Counted from the first letter of the stretch, positions 17,885-29,005 are shown. The stretch is 64,000 bases of DNA from Imbroritus primus (GCA_000272025.2 AKCV02000026.1:372001-436000); one strand, 5' to 3'. The notes: a model not told the origin generated them from the letters alone. Translations and numbers: made by a program.

Positions 17885-18739
17885 ATGAGAAAGCGCTCCG
17901 ACCTACGGGCCTGGCTGGTCTCCCCGTCAGTGCTTGTCGCGCTGTGCATCGTGGTGTCGCTGTTTGCGGTGCTGCAGTTCAGCTTCCGGGCATATGTGCC
18001 CGGCTCCCTCGATGTGGGCGGCTTCACGTTCGCCAACTTCACCGGCTTGACCAAGCCGATCTATCTCGATGCGTTCGCGAACACGCTGTTGCTGAGCGTG
18101 GAGACGACGATCTTCTCGCTGCTGGCCGCCTATCCGCTGGCCTACGCCCTGGTGCGCGTGAAGAACCGCGCACTCAAGTCCTTCATCCTCGTGGTGTCCA
18201 TCACGCCGCTGTTCCTGGGCGAAATCGTCCGGACGTATTCGTGGATCTCGGTGCTGGGTAGCAATGGCTTCATCAATGGCCTGCTGCGCAAGCTCGGCCT
18301 GATCGAATGGCCGCTGGAGCTGATGTTCACCCACCTGGGCGTGCTGATCGCGCTGGTGCACGTGACGATTCCGGTGGTGGTGCTGATGCTTGCCACGGCC
18401 ATCTCGCACATCGATCGCGATTACGAAAAAGCGGCGCAGAGCCTGGGCGCCGGCCCGGTCCGGACCTTCCTTACGGTGACGCTGCCGCTGTCCATGCCCG
18501 GCATCCTGGCCGGCATGACTACGGCATTTGCCTGGACCTTCAGCGCATTTGCCACGCCGCAGATGATTGGCGGCGGCCGCGTGCCGACGGTGTCGACACT
18601 GGTGTACCAGCTCGGTTTCGCCTCCATGAATTTCCCGCTGGCCGCCAGCCTGAGCGTCATGGGCTTGCTGCTGACCGCTGCATCGCTCTTTGCCCTGGGA
18701 CTCTTTACCAAGCGGCTGAAGACCGTGGGAGGACACTGA
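17885..18739 (+). CDS. Polyamine-type ABC transporter permease (PotB-like)
   Basis: A 284-residue inner-membrane permease with six predicted helices. The first is at residues 13-34, after the basic N-terminus M-R-K-R-S. The cytoplasmic coupling EAA loop reads E-K-A-A-Q-S-L-G-A-G-P near residue 180 and L-P-L-S-M-P-G after it. It belongs to the PotB/binding-protein-dependent permease family. The stop is one base from the next permease ATG, so the two are cotranslated and should form the heterodimeric channel. Confidence 0.92.
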   Translation: MRKRSDLRAWLVSPSVLVALCIVVSLFAVLQFSFRAYVPGSLDVGGFTFANFTGLTKPIYLDAFANTLLLSVETTIFSLLAAYPLAYALVRVKNRALKSFILVVSITPLFLGEIVRTYSWISVLGSNGFINGLLRKLGLIEWPLELMFTHLGVLIALVHVTIPVVVLMLATAISHIDRDYEKAAQSLGAGPVRTFLTVTLPLSMPGILAGMTTAFAWTFSAFATPQMIGGGRVPTVSTLVYQLGFASMNFPLAASLSVMGLLLTAASLFALGLFTKRLKTVGGH

Positions 18740-18740
18740 C

Positions 18741-19562
18741 ATGAGAATCAAAAACGCTTTGCCCTTGCCCCTGCGTATCGCCGGCCCTGTGCTGGTGGGG
18801 TTGCTGCTGGCCTTCGTGCTGCTGCCGGTCGTGGTGGTGACCATTGCCTCTTTCAACGAAAAGGCAATCATCTCCTTTCCGCCGGAGTCGTATTCGCTGA
18901 CGTGGTTTGCGCGCGTGTTCAGCTATCCGGACTTTCGGGACGGTTTCCGTGCGAGTCTCATCGTCACCGGCTGGTCGTCGTTCATCGCACTGGTGATCGG
19001 TACCTGCCTGTCGATTGCGGTCAAACGCCTCGAGTTCTGGGGCAAGCAGACCCTGCTCGCCATCCTGCATTCGCCGCTGGTGGTGCCGCACTTCACGCTG
19101 GGCCTGGGCTTGCTGATCCTGGTATCGCAGGCGTCCATCAACCGCTCCTATGACGTCGTCATCCTGTGTCACGTCATGTTGGTGCTGCCGTTTGTGCTGA
19201 AGAGCGTGTACGTGTCGATGGAAAACCTGGATGCGCGGTTTGAGCAGGCCGCGGCCAGCCTGGGCGCATCGCCGCTGAAGGTGCTGTTCACGATCACGAT
19301 TCCTCTGCTCGCGCCGGGCCTGTTCGGTGGCTGGCTGTTCGCGGCGATCATGTCGTTCAGCGAATTCACCGCTTCGCTGTTCGTGACCACGCAGGCAACG
19401 CAGACGCTGCCGGTCGCCATGTACAACTATGTGCGGGAGTTTGCCGATCCGACGCTGGCGGCGCTGTCGGTGGTCTACATCGCCGTGACCGCGACCGTGC
19501 TCGCCTTTGCCAATTACTTCCTGGGCCTGGGCAAGATCCTCAATATCGAGGAAGGGCACTGA
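18741..19562 (+). CDS. Polyamine-type ABC transporter permease (PotC-like)
   Basis: A 273-residue inner-membrane permease, partner of the preceding PotB-like protein. Hydrophobic segments start at residue 10 (A-G-P-V-L-V-G-L-L-L), and the EAA loop reads E-Q-A-A-A-S-L-G-A-S-P near residue 165. Length and layout match PotC. It ends the importer operon; the gene after it lies on the opposite strand. Confidence 0.92.
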   Translation: MRIKNALPLPLRIAGPVLVGLLLAFVLLPVVVVTIASFNEKAIISFPPESYSLTWFARVFSYPDFRDGFRASLIVTGWSSFIALVIGTCLSIAVKRLEFWGKQTLLAILHSPLVVPHFTLGLGLLILVSQASINRSYDVVILCHVMLVLPFVLKSVYVSMENLDARFEQAAASLGASPLKVLFTITIPLLAPGLFGGWLFAAIMSFSEFTASLFVTTQATQTLPVAMYNYVREFADPTLAALSVVYIAVTATVLAFANYFLGLGKILNIEEGH

Positions 19563-19617
19563 GCAGTCTCAGGCGCGCTTGATACCGCGCTGGCGGCGCG
19601 TCCCCGAGGGTGCGTCG

Positions 19618-20235
19618 CTAGCGCGGCAGCTGCCACTGCAGGCGCAGCGAGACCAGTCGCACGCCCACCACCGTGGCGGTGGCGCCTAGCAGTTTCCAGG
19701 CTGCCGCCACGTCCAGCCACTGCATGCCGATATAGACCCAGCAGCCGATAAAGGCGCAGGTCGCATACAGCTCCGTGCCACGCATGATCATCGGCACTTC
19801 GTTGCTGATCACATCGCGCAACACCCCCCCAAATACGCCGGTGACCACGCCCATGATGACGGAGGTCACGACGGGCAGGTCCATCTCCAGCGCCAGCGAC
19901 GTCCCGAGCACGCTGAACAGCCCCAGGCCGATGGCATCGGCAATGATCAGGACGCGGTGCGAGACGACGCGGTTGACCACGCGCAGCACGTACGTGGCGA
20001 ACAGGCACATGACGAACAGTACGACGACGTACTCCTCATGCTCGACCCAGTAGAAGGGGCGCCGGTCGAGCAGGATGTCGCGCAGGGTGCCGCCGCCGAA
20101 GGCAGTGAGAAAGGCGAGGATGAAGGCGCCGACTGCGTCGAGCCGCTGCTTGCGTGCCTCGGCTAGCCCTGAGATGGCAAAGGCCAGCACGGCGAGGATC
20201 TCCATGCTCTGGAGCAGGGTATTGAGCTGGTTCAT
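19618..20235 (-). CDS. TRIC/YicG-family membrane protein
   Basis: A 205-residue integral membrane protein with a duplicated three-helix unit. Each half carries the glycine-rich family motif: G-G-G-T-L-R-D near residue 48 and G-G-V-L-R-D near residue 136. This is the prokaryotic trimeric intracellular cation channel family (UPF0126/YicG), reported to form potassium-permeable trimers. The sequence was reported earlier as a conserved protein of unknown function, so the physiological role remains open. It starts 3 bases after the Smr gene stop, in the trxB operon. Confidence 0.9.
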   Translation of the reverse strand: MNQLNTLLQSMEILAVLAFAISGLAEARKQRLDAVGAFILAFLTAFGGGTLRDILLDRRPFYWVEHEEYVVVLFVMCLFATYVLRVVNRVVSHRVLIIADAIGLGLFSVLGTSLALEMDLPVVTSVIMGVVTGVFGGVLRDVISNEVPMIMRGTELYATCAFIGCWVYIGMQWLDVAAAWKLLGATATVVGVRLVSLRLQWQLPR

Positions 20236-20238
20236 CGG

Positions 20239-20904
20239 TCAGGCCGGCATGGGCCGCAGCAGCACAACCAGTGCGCCTGCACCGCCATCGACCGGGCGCG
20301 GTTCGGCAAAGGCGATGACTTCTTCCTTCTGCACCAGCCAGGCACGTACCTTTCCTTTGAGCACCGGCTCGCGGCCCGGTGAGCCGAGGCCCTTGCCGTG
20401 GATCACGCGCACGCAGCGGATGCCCTGGCGGACCGATTGCCGCAGGAATTCGGCCAGGGCGTCACGCGCTTCGTCCCGGCGCAGGCCGTGCAGGTCGATC
20501 TGCCGCTGCACCACCCAGTGCCCGCGGCGCAGTTTGCGCACCACATCGGGGCCGATGCCGGGGCGGCGGAAGGACAGGCTGTCGTCGGTGTCGAGCAGGC
20601 TGTCGGCATCGAATTCGTCCGAGAGCGAGGCCTTGAGCACGGCCTGTTCATCCTGTCGGGTCTGGAGCGGGTGTGGCGACGGGCGGGGGCGCTCGATGCC
20701 CGTGCGTCGTGTGCTGGCCAGGGGCGTGACCGCTCCCAGACTGCTGCGAAACAGGTTCGCTTCCTCGGCTGCCTGGCGTGCCTCGGCCTCGGCGCGCTGG
20801 CGCTCGGCCTGCCGGGCTTCGTCCTGTGCTTTCAGGGTGGCGCGTAAACTGGCAAGGCCCGACAGATCGAGCTTGCCGTTCGATCGGGTCGGGCCTTGTG
20901 CCAT
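20239..20904 (-). CDS. Smr-domain protein (MutS2/YdaL-type)
   Basis: A 221-residue protein. An N-terminal charged, alanine/arginine/glutamate-rich helix (residues 14-45) is followed by a linker and a C-terminal Smr domain. The domain starts at Q-I-D-L-H-G-L-R-R-D-E-A near residue 136 and contains V-I-H-G-K-G-L-G-S-P near residue 170. Smr domains bind nucleic acid and some are nucleases; the cellular role of this stand-alone form is unclear. Same operon as trxB (45 bases upstream) and the TRIC gene (3 bases downstream). Confidence 0.88.
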   Translation of the reverse strand: MAQGPTRSNGKLDLSGLASLRATLKAQDEARQAERQRAEAEARQAAEEANLFRSSLGAVTPLASTRRTGIERPRPSPHPLQTRQDEQAVLKASLSDEFDADSLLDTDDSLSFRRPGIGPDVVRKLRRGHWVVQRQIDLHGLRRDEARDALAEFLRQSVRQGIRCVRVIHGKGLGSPGREPVLKGKVRAWLVQKEEVIAFAEPRPVDGGAGALVVLLRPMPA

Positions 20905-20949
20905 GTATCGCTCCGGAAACGGTGGAACGATTATACGAAAGACCGGGGC

Positions 20950-21945
<996 letters not shown>

Positions 21946-22020
21946 TTATATGTGCGTTGGCGCAACAGCGTAGTTGGACCTCTCAATCGCGCCGATAGGT
22001 GTCGAGGTGGGGTGACGGAG

Positions 22021-22026
22021 TACAAT
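22021..22026 (+). promoter_or_regulatory. Possible -10 element upstream of ftsK
   Basis: TACAAT lies 36 bases before the ftsK ATG. No convincing -35 hexamer was found at normal spacing. Confidence 0.35.
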
Positions 22027-22061
22027 CGACGCATTCAATTGCCTGAGATCGACGCTCCCGC

Positions 22062-24380
22062 ATGGCACGTGCTTCTACTACTACCCGTACCGATCCCGCA
22101 GCGCTGCCCTCGCGCATCGGCGGCCTGTTCGGCGAGGTGCGCTGGTTCCTGCTGCTGGCGGTCACGCTGGCCTTCTTCTGCATCCTGCTCAGCTACGACA
22201 AGGGCGATCCCGGCTGGTCCCATGCCAGCCAGGTGGCCGACATCCACAATCTCGGCGGCCGCGTGGGCGCCTGGGTGGCGGATGTGCTGCTGTTCGTCTT
22301 CGGCCTGTCCGCCTACTGGTGGGCGGTGTTTCTGCTGCGCAAGGTGTGGCGCGGCTGGCGCCAGCTGACCACCGAAGTCGTCATCGAACGGGCCGAGGCG
22401 CCGCCCGGGCCGGGCGTCACCTGGTTCGGGTTCGTGCTGTTGCTGGGCAGCAGCATGGGGCTCGAGGCCATCCGCATGTACGGCATGTCGATGGCGCTGC
22501 CGCGCGCGCCGGGCGGTGTGCTGGGCGACCTGATCGGGTTCTCGCTGCAGCATGCATTAGGCTTCACCGGCGCGACGTTGCTGCTGCTGCTGATCTTTGC
22601 CATCGGCCTGTCGCTGTTTTTCCACTTTTCGTGGCTGGCCGTGGCCGAAGGCGTGGGCGGGTTGGTCGAAAGCCTGTTCGTGGGCTTTCGCCTGCGCCGC
22701 GAGCGCAAGCAAGACCAGCGGATTGGCGAAGTCGCCAAGGTCGAGCGCGAAGGCACGGTGGAGGTGCAGCGCGTGCGTATCGAGGAGGCGCCGCCGGTGC
22801 AGATCGTACGTCCAGCTGCGGTTGCCAAGCACGAGCGCGTCGAGCGCGAAAAGCAGCAGCCGCTGTTTACCGAGATCGTCGACTCCGACCTGCCGCCGCT
22901 ATCGTTGCTCGATGGCGTGCCGCCGGCGCAGGAAACCGTGAGTGCCGAGACGCTTGAATTCACCTCCCGCCTGATCGAGAAAAAGCTCAAGGATTTCGGT
23001 GTGGAAGTCGCGGTGGTGGCAGCCTATCCGGGGCCGGTGATCACGCGCTACGAGATCGAGCCGGCCACGGGCGTGAAGGGCAGCCAGATCGTCAATCTCG
23101 CCAAGGACCTGGCGCGCTCGCTGTCGCTGGTGTCGATCCGCGTGGTCGAGACGATTCCGGGCAAGAACTACATGGGGCTCGAACTGCCGAATCCCAAGCG
23201 CCAGGCCGTGCGCCTGACGGAAATCCTCGGTTCGCAGGTCTACAACGAAAGCGCCTCGCTGCTCACCATGGCGCTCGGCAAGGACATCGCAGGCAAACCG
23301 GTGGTGGCCGACCTCGCCAAGATGCCGCACTGCATGGTGGCGGGCACCACGGGCTCGGGCAAGTCGGTCGGTATCAATGCCATGATCATTTCGCTGCTGT
23401 ACAAGGCGAAGGCCGACCAGGTACGCCTGATCCTGATCGATCCGAAGATGCTCGAAATGAGCGTGTACGAAGGCATTCCGCACCTGCTGTGCCCGGTGGT
23501 GACCGACATGCGCCACGCCGGCAATGCGCTCAACTGGGCGGTGGGCGAGATGGAGCGCCGCTACAAGCTGATGAGCAAGATGGGCGTGCGCAACGTCGCC
23601 GGCTTCAACAAGAAGATCGACGAAGCGGCCGAGCGCGAGGAAAAGATTCCCAACCCGTTCAGCCTGACGCCCGATGCGCCAGAGCCGCTCGAGCGCCTGC
23701 CCCTGATCGTGATCGTCATCGACGAGTTGGCCGACCTCATGATGGTCGTTGGCAAGAAGGTGGAAGAACTGATCGCGCGGATCGCGCAGAAGGCACGTGC
23801 CGCCGGCATCCACCTCGTGCTGGCCACGCAGCGTCCGTCGGTCGACGTCATCACCGGCCTGATCAAGGCCAACATTCCGACGCGCCTGTCGTTCCAGGTC
23901 AGCAGCAAGATCGATTCGCGCACCATCCTTGACCAGCAGGGCGCGGAAACGCTGCTCGGCATGGGCGACATGCTTTATCTGCCACCCGGCACCGGATTGC
24001 CCAACCGCGTACACGGTGCGTTCGTGTCGGATGACGAAGTGCATCGCGTAGTCGAGCACCTCAAGGAGCAGGGCGAGCCGAACTATATCGAGGGCATTCT
24101 CGAAGGCGGCCTGGCAGAGGGCGATATCGGCGTGGATGGCATGGGGGGCGGCGCCGGTTTCGGTGGCGCGGCCGAGGCCGATCCGCTCTATGACCAGGCG
24201 GTCGAAGTGGTACTGAAGAACCGCCGTGCCTCCATCTCGCTGGTACAGCGCCATCTGCGCATCGGCTACAACCGCGCGGCGCGCCTGCTGGAAGACATGG
24301 AAAAAGCCGGCATGGTGTCGGCGATGTCCGGCAGTGGCAACCGCGAAATCCTGGTGCCGAACCGCGGCGACGAACAGTGA
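22062..24380 (+). CDS. ftsK: DNA translocase FtsK
   Basis: A 772-residue septal DNA pump. Residues 1-210 carry four membrane segments (first at about 30-48), then a short charged linker instead of the very long proline/glutamine linker of E. coli FtsK. The motor domain has Walker A G-T-T-G-S-G-K-S at 428-435 and Walker [11 protein letters not shown] around 548-557. The last 65 residues form the gamma winged helix that reads KOPS (Y-D-Q-A-V-E-V-V onwards). It acts at the division septum to clear and unlink chromosomes through XerCD. Divergent from trxB and followed by lolA, an order common in Betaproteobacteria. Confidence 0.96.
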   Translation: MARASTTTRTDPAALPSRIGGLFGEVRWFLLLAVTLAFFCILLSYDKGDPGWSHASQVADIHNLGGRVGAWVADVLLFVFGLSAYWWAVFLLRKVWRGWRQLTTEVVIERAEAPPGPGVTWFGFVLLLGSSMGLEAIRMYGMSMALPRAPGGVLGDLIGFSLQHALGFTGATLLLLLIFAIGLSLFFHFSWLAVAEGVGGLVESLFVGFRLRRERKQDQRIGEVAKVEREGTVEVQRVRIEEAPPVQIVRPAAVAKHERVEREKQQPLFTEIVDSDLPPLSLLDGVPPAQETVSAETLEFTSRLIEKKLKDFGVEVAVVAAYPGPVITRYEIEPATGVKGSQIVNLAKDLARSLSLVSIRVVETIPGKNYMGLELPNPKRQAVRLTEILGSQVYNESASLLTMALGKDIAGKPVVADLAKMPHCMVAGTTGSGKSVGINAMIISLLYKAKADQVRLILIDPKMLEMSVYEGIPHLLCPVVTDMRHAGNALNWAVGEMERRYKLMSKMGVRNVAGFNKKIDEAAEREEKIPNPFSLTPDAPEPLERLPLIVIVIDELADLMMVVGKKVEELIARIAQKARAAGIHLVLATQRPSVDVITGLIKANIPTRLSFQVSSKIDSRTILDQQGAETLLGMGDMLYLPPGTGLPNRVHGAFVSDDEVHRVVEHLKEQGEPNYIEGILEGGLAEGDIGVDGMGGGAGFGGAAEADPLYDQAVEVVLKNRRASISLVQRHLRIGYNRAARLLEDMEKAGMVSAMSGSGNREILVPNRGDEQ

Positions 24381-24505
24381 GTGGTGCGGGTGCAGGGTTA
24401 TCGGCAGATTTACATTCCGTTACGCCGTGACTGCGCCTGCGGGGAATTTCCCGGCGGGCGCATGTTCTGAGAAGAACAGGCATACGGACTCACAAGGATC
24501 TTTGC

Positions 24506-25135
24506 ATGCGATACAAACTCGTGGCTGCCCTGCTGGGCGGCATGCTGCTGGCGGCAGGTGTGCAGGCCGCCGCGCTGGACCAGCTCAAGACCTTCGTTAC
24601 CACGGTGAAGTCAGCCAAGGGCGAGTTCGTGCAGCGCCAGGTCAAGACCGGGCAGGACGGGGCCACGCGTGTCACCGGCACGTCCAGCGGCACGTTTATC
24701 TTCGCCCGTCCGGGCAAGTTCTCCTGGCACTACACCAAGCCTTACGAGCAATTGCTGCAGGCCGATGGACAGACCTTAGTGGTCTATGACAAGGACCTCA
24801 ACCAGGTTACCGAGCGCAAGCTCGACAACGCGCTCGGCTCGAGCCCCGCTGCCATCCTGTTTGGCAGCAATGATCTCGAGAAAAATTTCACCTTGAAAGA
24901 AGGCGCGGTCAAGGATGGCATCGAGTGGCTGGAGCTGACGCCCAAGTCGAAGGACACGCAGTTCGAGCGCATCGCCATCGGCTTCAAGGGTGGCGGCCTC
25001 GAGGGCATGGAGTTGCGCGACACCTTCGGCAATGTGACGCTGCTGACCTTCAGCGCGATCCAGAAGAATCCGTCTTTGTCGGCCAACCAGTTCCGCTTCC
25101 AGGTGCCCAAGGGGGCGGACGTGCTGAAGCAGTAG
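24506..25135 (+). CDS. lolA: Outer-membrane lipoprotein carrier protein LolA
   Basis: A 209-residue periplasmic chaperone that carries lipoproteins from the LolCDE exporter to LolB. Residues 1-22 are a signal peptide ending V-Q-A-A. The mature part has K-G-E-F-V-Q-R-Q and the [11 protein letters not shown] strand typical of LolA. The late D-T-F-G-N-V-T segment also matches. Length is right. It follows ftsK by 125 bases on the same strand. Confidence 0.94.
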   Translation: MRYKLVAALLGGMLLAAGVQAAALDQLKTFVTTVKSAKGEFVQRQVKTGQDGATRVTGTSSGTFIFARPGKFSWHYTKPYEQLLQADGQTLVVYDKDLNQVTERKLDNALGSSPAAILFGSNDLEKNFTLKEGAVKDGIEWLELTPKSKDTQFERIAIGFKGGGLEGMELRDTFGNVTLLTFSAIQKNPSLSANQFRFQVPKGADVLKQ

Positions 25136-25720
25136 CAGGTGCCTGCCGCTGCACGTGCAGCGGTTCAGTGCCGCCGCCAGCTTCCGTCCATATAGCGGTA
25201 CGACGGCAAACTGTCGGCGAGGCGCGACGTGACCCGCCCGCGCCGGACGGGCAGCATTGACGCCCACTGGCGATTGCTTTAACCTCGTGCGCACTTGGCA
25301 GGTTGACCTTGCCAACCCCCTGAACCGAATCCAACACGCCGTCCCACGCCATGCCGATGTTTGCGCACCTCCCGTCTGCCATTGCCCCGCATTTCGCGGA
25401 CGGTCGGCGTGCGTGCGCATCGCGCCGTATCTCAGCACGTAGTTCGCATACCTCTCCTCCTGTCGTCGCAGTGGTGCGCGCAGTCGTCGCTGCCGCAGTC
25501 GTTGCCGTGGTAGCCGCAGTGGCTGCCGTGGCAGACAGCCCGCCGCGACACGTCGTCGCACTGGGCTAAGCCTACTGCGTCTCCGCAGTCGTTCCCCGTT
25601 TGATACCTGATGCCTGCAGCACGCGGGCATGCGTGGCATTGCGCTTGCGCATGCTGCACGCTGCCGGGTCACGCGGACACATCTGCCGGAGCCTCTTGAT
25701 ACGTACGACAGGATATTGTC
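25136..25720. other. Long intergenic region with a perfect palindrome and GTC/GCA low-complexity tract
   Basis: These 585 bases have no gene I can support. A perfect 18-bp palindrome (25146-25163) lies 10 bases after the lolA stop and may serve as a 3' hairpin. From about 25461 to 25565 the sequence is made of degenerate GTC/GTG/GCC/GCA triplets. It reads as an alternating valine/alanine peptide on one strand and a Cys/His/Asp-rich one on the other. Both look like by-products of base composition rather than proteins. Confidence 0.5.
25146..25163. repeat. Perfect 18-bp inverted repeat after lolA
   Basis: The sequence CCGCTGCACGTGCAGCGG is identical to its reverse complement. It lies 10 bases past the lolA stop. 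It could fold as an RNA hairpin only with a minimal loop, so a DNA-binding dyad is also possible. Confidence 0.6.
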
Positions 25721-26593
25721 ATGGCAAGGATGTTTTCCGCGTTGACCGCGCACGGGTCAACCGCGTTGTTTGTGCTGCTCTGGAGCGGCGGTGCGATTTT
25801 CTCGAAGATCGGCCTGGCATCCGCCACGCCGTTCGCTTTCCTGCTGATGCGCTTTGGCCTGGCGCTGATCGCCCTGGCGGGGTTGGCCGGCTGGCGCCGG
25901 CGCTGGCTGCCGCAGCCGGGTACACGCCGGCAGGTCGCGTTTACGGGCTTGCTGCTGACGGGTGGCTACACCATCTGCTATCTGTTGGCGCTCGAGTATG
26001 GCGTGACGCCTGGCGTTCTCGCCACGGTGCTCGGCGTGCAGCCGATCCTGACCTTGCTGATAATCGAGCGGCGCCTGTCGCCGGCCCGGTTAGGCGGTCT
26101 CGGGTTGGCGCTCGCGGGTCTGGCGCTGATCGTCATGCAGAACGGATTCGCTGGCTTCGCCGCACCCGGCATGGCGTACGCGCTAGTCGCGCTGGGGTGC
26201 GTGACGCTGGGCACGATCCTGCAGAAACGCGTGCCGCAGGATCCCGCCGACGTTCTGCCGCTGCAGTACGTCATCGGCTTTGTGCTGTGCCTGGCCATTG
26301 TGCCGTTTCAATCATGGCGTGTCGAGGTCACGGCCGGTCTGGTGATGGCGCTGCTGTGGATGGGCCTGATCATTTCGGTCGGCGCCACGCTGCTGCTCTA
26401 TCGCTTGATCCAGCGCGGCGATCTGGTGAATGTCACCAGTCTGTTCTACCTCGTGCCCATCGTCACCGTCATTCTCGATGCGCTGATCCTGGGCAATTGG
26501 CCGAATGTGCACAGCATTGCTGGCATGGCGCTGATTCTCGGGGGACTGGCGCTGGTGTTTCGTGGGCCGGGTGTCAAGAGGCCGGGGGCTTGA
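25721..26593 (+). CDS. DMT-superfamily (EamA) transporter
   Basis: A 290-residue membrane protein with about ten hydrophobic helices arranged as two EamA repeats. The N-terminal repeat starts L-F-V-L-L-W-S-G-G-A-I-F-S-K. The second repeat, from about residue 150, contains the conserved V-A-L-G-C-V-T-L-G-T-I-L-Q-K. EamA proteins are usually drug/metabolite exporters; the substrate is not predictable. An ACAGGA ribosome-binding site precedes the ATG. Its 3' end overlaps the convergent methyltransferase gene by 20 bases. Confidence 0.9.
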   Translation: MARMFSALTAHGSTALFVLLWSGGAIFSKIGLASATPFAFLLMRFGLALIALAGLAGWRRRWLPQPGTRRQVAFTGLLLTGGYTICYLLALEYGVTPGVLATVLGVQPILTLLIIERRLSPARLGGLGLALAGLALIVMQNGFAGFAAPGMAYALVALGCVTLGTILQKRVPQDPADVLPLQYVIGFVLCLAIVPFQSWRVEVTAGLVMALLWMGLIISVGATLLLYRLIQRGDLVNVTSLFYLVPIVTVILDALILGNWPNVHSIAGMALILGGLALVFRGPGVKRPGA

Positions 26594-27422
26594 ACGCCGC
26601 GACGTTGACCAGTGTCTCCCGCCGCTGGCCCGGTGGCGGGGGCTGCTTGATGCCCCAACGTTCCAGCAGGCCGAAATCGCCAGCGCGGCTCCACCATAAA
26701 TAGGGATACGACACGTTGGCGTCGTCGAACGCAAAACCGGCGGCGCGCACCATCTGCAGATAGCCCGCGGCACTGCGCTGCACGTGCATCGGATGACGGA
26801 ACAGCAGGCGGATGACCCATGAGCAGATGTAGGCATCGGTCGATTCCGCCAGCAGCAGCCGGCCGCCCGGCTTGAGCACGCGGTGGAATTCGGCGAGCGT
26901 GGCTTCCTGCTCGACGATGTGATGCAGCGTCTGGTGGCAGAACACCAGATCGACCGAGGCATCGGGCAGGGCGACCCTGGCACAGTCCGACTCGAGCAAC
27001 TGGACTGGTGTGCGCAGGCGCTGTGCCACGCTGCGCGCGAGGGCGAGTGACGGACGATGCAGGTCGATACCGATCAGCATGGCCGGTGCGAAGGCGGCTT
27101 CGAGCAGCGCCAGCGAGATGCCTTGCCCGCATCCTGCATCGAGAATGACAGGCGATGCGGGCAGTGGCGCGCCAACCAGGTTTTGCAGGTCGTCGATGGC
27201 GACGCGCAGGACGTGTTGTTCCCACACTCGCGTACGCAGAAACCAGTGGCCGAACATGGTTTCCGGCACCAACGGGCGTGCCGTGGCCGTCGTCGCATGA
27301 GTGGGCGCTGCGGCAAGCGGATGGGTCGGTGACCATGCGGAAGCCGGTGATCGCGGCCTCAATGGCCGGGGAGCTGACGGTTGCGCTGCTGGCGGCTGGG
27401 GCGGAAGCGATGGCTGCGGCAT
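26574..27422 (-). CDS. Class I SAM-dependent methyltransferase
   Basis: A Rossmann-fold methyltransferase. Motif I is V-I-L-D-A-G-C-G-Q-G, the acidic residue of motif II is in I-G-I-D-L-H, motif IV is D-L-V-F-C-H-Q-T-L-H-H, and L-K-P-G-G-R-L-L-L-A-E-S follows. This is the UbiE/methyltransf_11 type; target molecule unknown. The start is uncertain. The ATG at 27422 gives a 282-residue protein with a proline/alanine-rich low-complexity head. The ATG at 27257 removes that head and gives 227 residues, starting M-F-G-H-W-F. Divergent from rarA and overlapping the EamA gene tail. Confidence 0.8.
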   Translation of the reverse strand: MPQPSLPPQPPAAQPSAPRPLRPRSPASAWSPTHPLAAAPTHATTATARPLVPETMFGHWFLRTRVWEQHVLRVAIDDLQNLVGAPLPASPVILDAGCGQGISLALLEAAFAPAMLIGIDLHRPSLALARSVAQRLRTPVQLLESDCARVALPDASVDLVFCHQTLHHIVEQEATLAEFHRVLKPGGRLLLAESTDAYICSWVIRLLFRHPMHVQRSAAGYLQMVRAAGFAFDDANVSYPYLWWSRAGDFGLLERWGIKQPPPPGQRRETLVNVAAFKPPAS

Positions 27423-27545
27423 GCAGGGTCCAGGAAGACGGAAGCGCTCATTATCCCGGCAAGCCATCGCGTTCGGCAAATCGCGGACAGGGCGTATGCG
27501 CCCGTTCTGCCGGATTTTCGGGTCATCTTCTGCGACAATGCAGGC

Positions 27546-28871
27546 ATGAACGACGATCTGTTTGAGGATGCAGTCTCTCAGGCTGCCAACATGCCGTTGG
27601 CCGAGCGCCTGCGTCCGCGCACCATCGATGAGGTGATCGGCCAGCAGCATCTGCTGGGCGAAGGCAAGCCGCTGCGTGTCGCCTTCGCCTCCGGCCAGCC
27701 GCATTCGATGATCCTCTGGGGCCCGCCCGGGGTGGGCAAGACTACCCTCGCGCGCCTGATGGCCGACGCCTTCGATGCCCAGTTCATTGCGCTCTCCGCC
27801 GTGCTCTCGGGCGTCAAGGATATCCGCGCGGCCGTGGAGCAGGCGGAGCAGTACCGGGCGCTCGGCAAGCCGACGCTGGTCTTCGTCGACGAAGTGCATC
27901 GCTTCAACAAGAGCCAGCAGGATGCTTTCTTGCCGCATGTGGAAAGCGGCCTGTTCACCTTTATTGGCGCCACCACCGAAAACCCCTCGTTCGAAGTCAA
28001 CGGCGCATTGTTGTCGCGGGCTGCCGTCTATGTGCTCAAGACCTTGTCGGACGACGAGCTGGGCGAACTGCTGCAGCGCGCCAGTACCGTGCTCGGCGGC
28101 GTAACATGGACCGACGGCGCGCGCCAGTCGATCATCGCCGCGGCCGATGGCGATGGCCGCAAGCTGCTCAACAATATCGAGATCGTCGTGCGCGCCGCGC
28201 GGCATGCCCAGCAGAGCGACACCCCGCATGTCGACGAGGCGTTGCTGGCGAGCGCCCTGGTCGAGAACCTGCGGCGCTTCGACAAGGGTGGCGATGCGTT
28301 CTACGACCAGATCAGCGCCTTGCACAAATCTGTTCGTGGTTCCCATCCGGATGCTGCGCTCTACTGGCTGACGAGAATGCTGGATGGCGGTGCCGATCCA
28401 CGGTATCTGGCACGACGCATTGTCCGTATGGCGTGGGAAGACATTGGCCTGGCTGATCCAAGAGCCATGCAGATTGCCAATGATGCCGCCTTGACCTATG
28501 AACGGCTGGGCAGCCCGGAAGGGGAGTTGGCCCTTGGTCAGGCCGTGATCTATCTTGCCGTCGCGGCCAAGAGCAATGCGGGTTACAACGCCTACAACCA
28601 GGCAAGGGCCTTTGTACAGCAGGATAAGAGCCGCGAGGTGCCTGTTCATCTGCGCAATGCTCCAACAAAGCTGATGAAGGAACTGGGTTATGGGCATGAG
28701 TATCGATATGCTCATGACGAACCCAACGCCTATGCTGCAGGAGAATCCTACCTTCCAGAAGGCTTGCCGGAACCTGGCTGGTACCAACCAGTACCCAGGG
28801 GGCTGGAAATCAAGATTGGAGAGAAGCTTGCCCAGCTGCGGAAATGGGATGACGAGGCACGCAAAGACTGA
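27546..28871 (+). CDS. rarA: Replication-associated recombination protein A (MgsA/RarA)
   Basis: A 441-residue AAA+ ATPase that acts at stalled replication forks. The N-terminal P-L-A-E-R-L-R-P segment, Walker [10 protein letters not shown] near residue 60, Walker [10 protein letters not shown] and the arginine-finger region are all present. The C-terminal tetramerisation part (W-E-D-I-G-L-A-D-P onwards) completes the family length. The start at 27546 matches family N-termini. Codon use changes abruptly near 28320. Before it almost every third base is G or C. After it AGA, AGG, CGA, CCA, ACA and GGA codons are common. The protein itself looks intact. Confidence 0.95.
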   Translation: MNDDLFEDAVSQAANMPLAERLRPRTIDEVIGQQHLLGEGKPLRVAFASGQPHSMILWGPPGVGKTTLARLMADAFDAQFIALSAVLSGVKDIRAAVEQAEQYRALGKPTLVFVDEVHRFNKSQQDAFLPHVESGLFTFIGATTENPSFEVNGALLSRAAVYVLKTLSDDELGELLQRASTVLGGVTWTDGARQSIIAAADGDGRKLLNNIEIVVRAARHAQQSDTPHVDEALLASALVENLRRFDKGGDAFYDQISALHKSVRGSHPDAALYWLTRMLDGGADPRYLARRIVRMAWEDIGLADPRAMQIANDAALTYERLGSPEGELALGQAVIYLAVAAKSNAGYNAYNQARAFVQQDKSREVPVHLRNAPTKLMKELGYGHEYRYAHDEPNAYAAGESYLPEGLPEPGWYQPVPRGLEIKIGEKLAQLRKWDDEARKD

Positions 28872-28983
28872 GCACGTCATCAGTGCGGCAAACCTGACGT
28901 GCGGCCTGGTGCAGCGGCATCGTTCGACACTGTCTTGTTGAGGAAAGAAGATCGGCTACAGACCCAGCAGCGAAGCTGCTTCA

Positions 28984-29005
28984 CCGTTGTCCGAGCCAAC
29001 GGACA
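28984..29005. other. Hairpin between rarA and the CotH-like gene
   Basis: TGTCCG at 28988-28993 pairs with CGGACA at 29000-29005, and an alternative CCGTTG/CAACGG pairing exists at 28984-28989 and 28998-29003. This could be a weak terminator for rarA or a site left by insertion of the downstream gene. No T run. Confidence 0.35.

Noticed and set aside
25351..25569. 72-codon plus-strand ORF with a valine/alanine tail
   Set aside because: The sequence is low-complexity triplet repeat, no ribosome-binding site, and the same tract is open on the other strand with a completely different composition.
27423..28880. Very long minus-strand ORF (768 codons) covering the methyltransferase and all of rarA
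   Set aside because: Only the part left of about 27.4 kb shows methyltransferase motifs. The rest is the antisense shadow of rarA, open because of the GC-rich codon bias.
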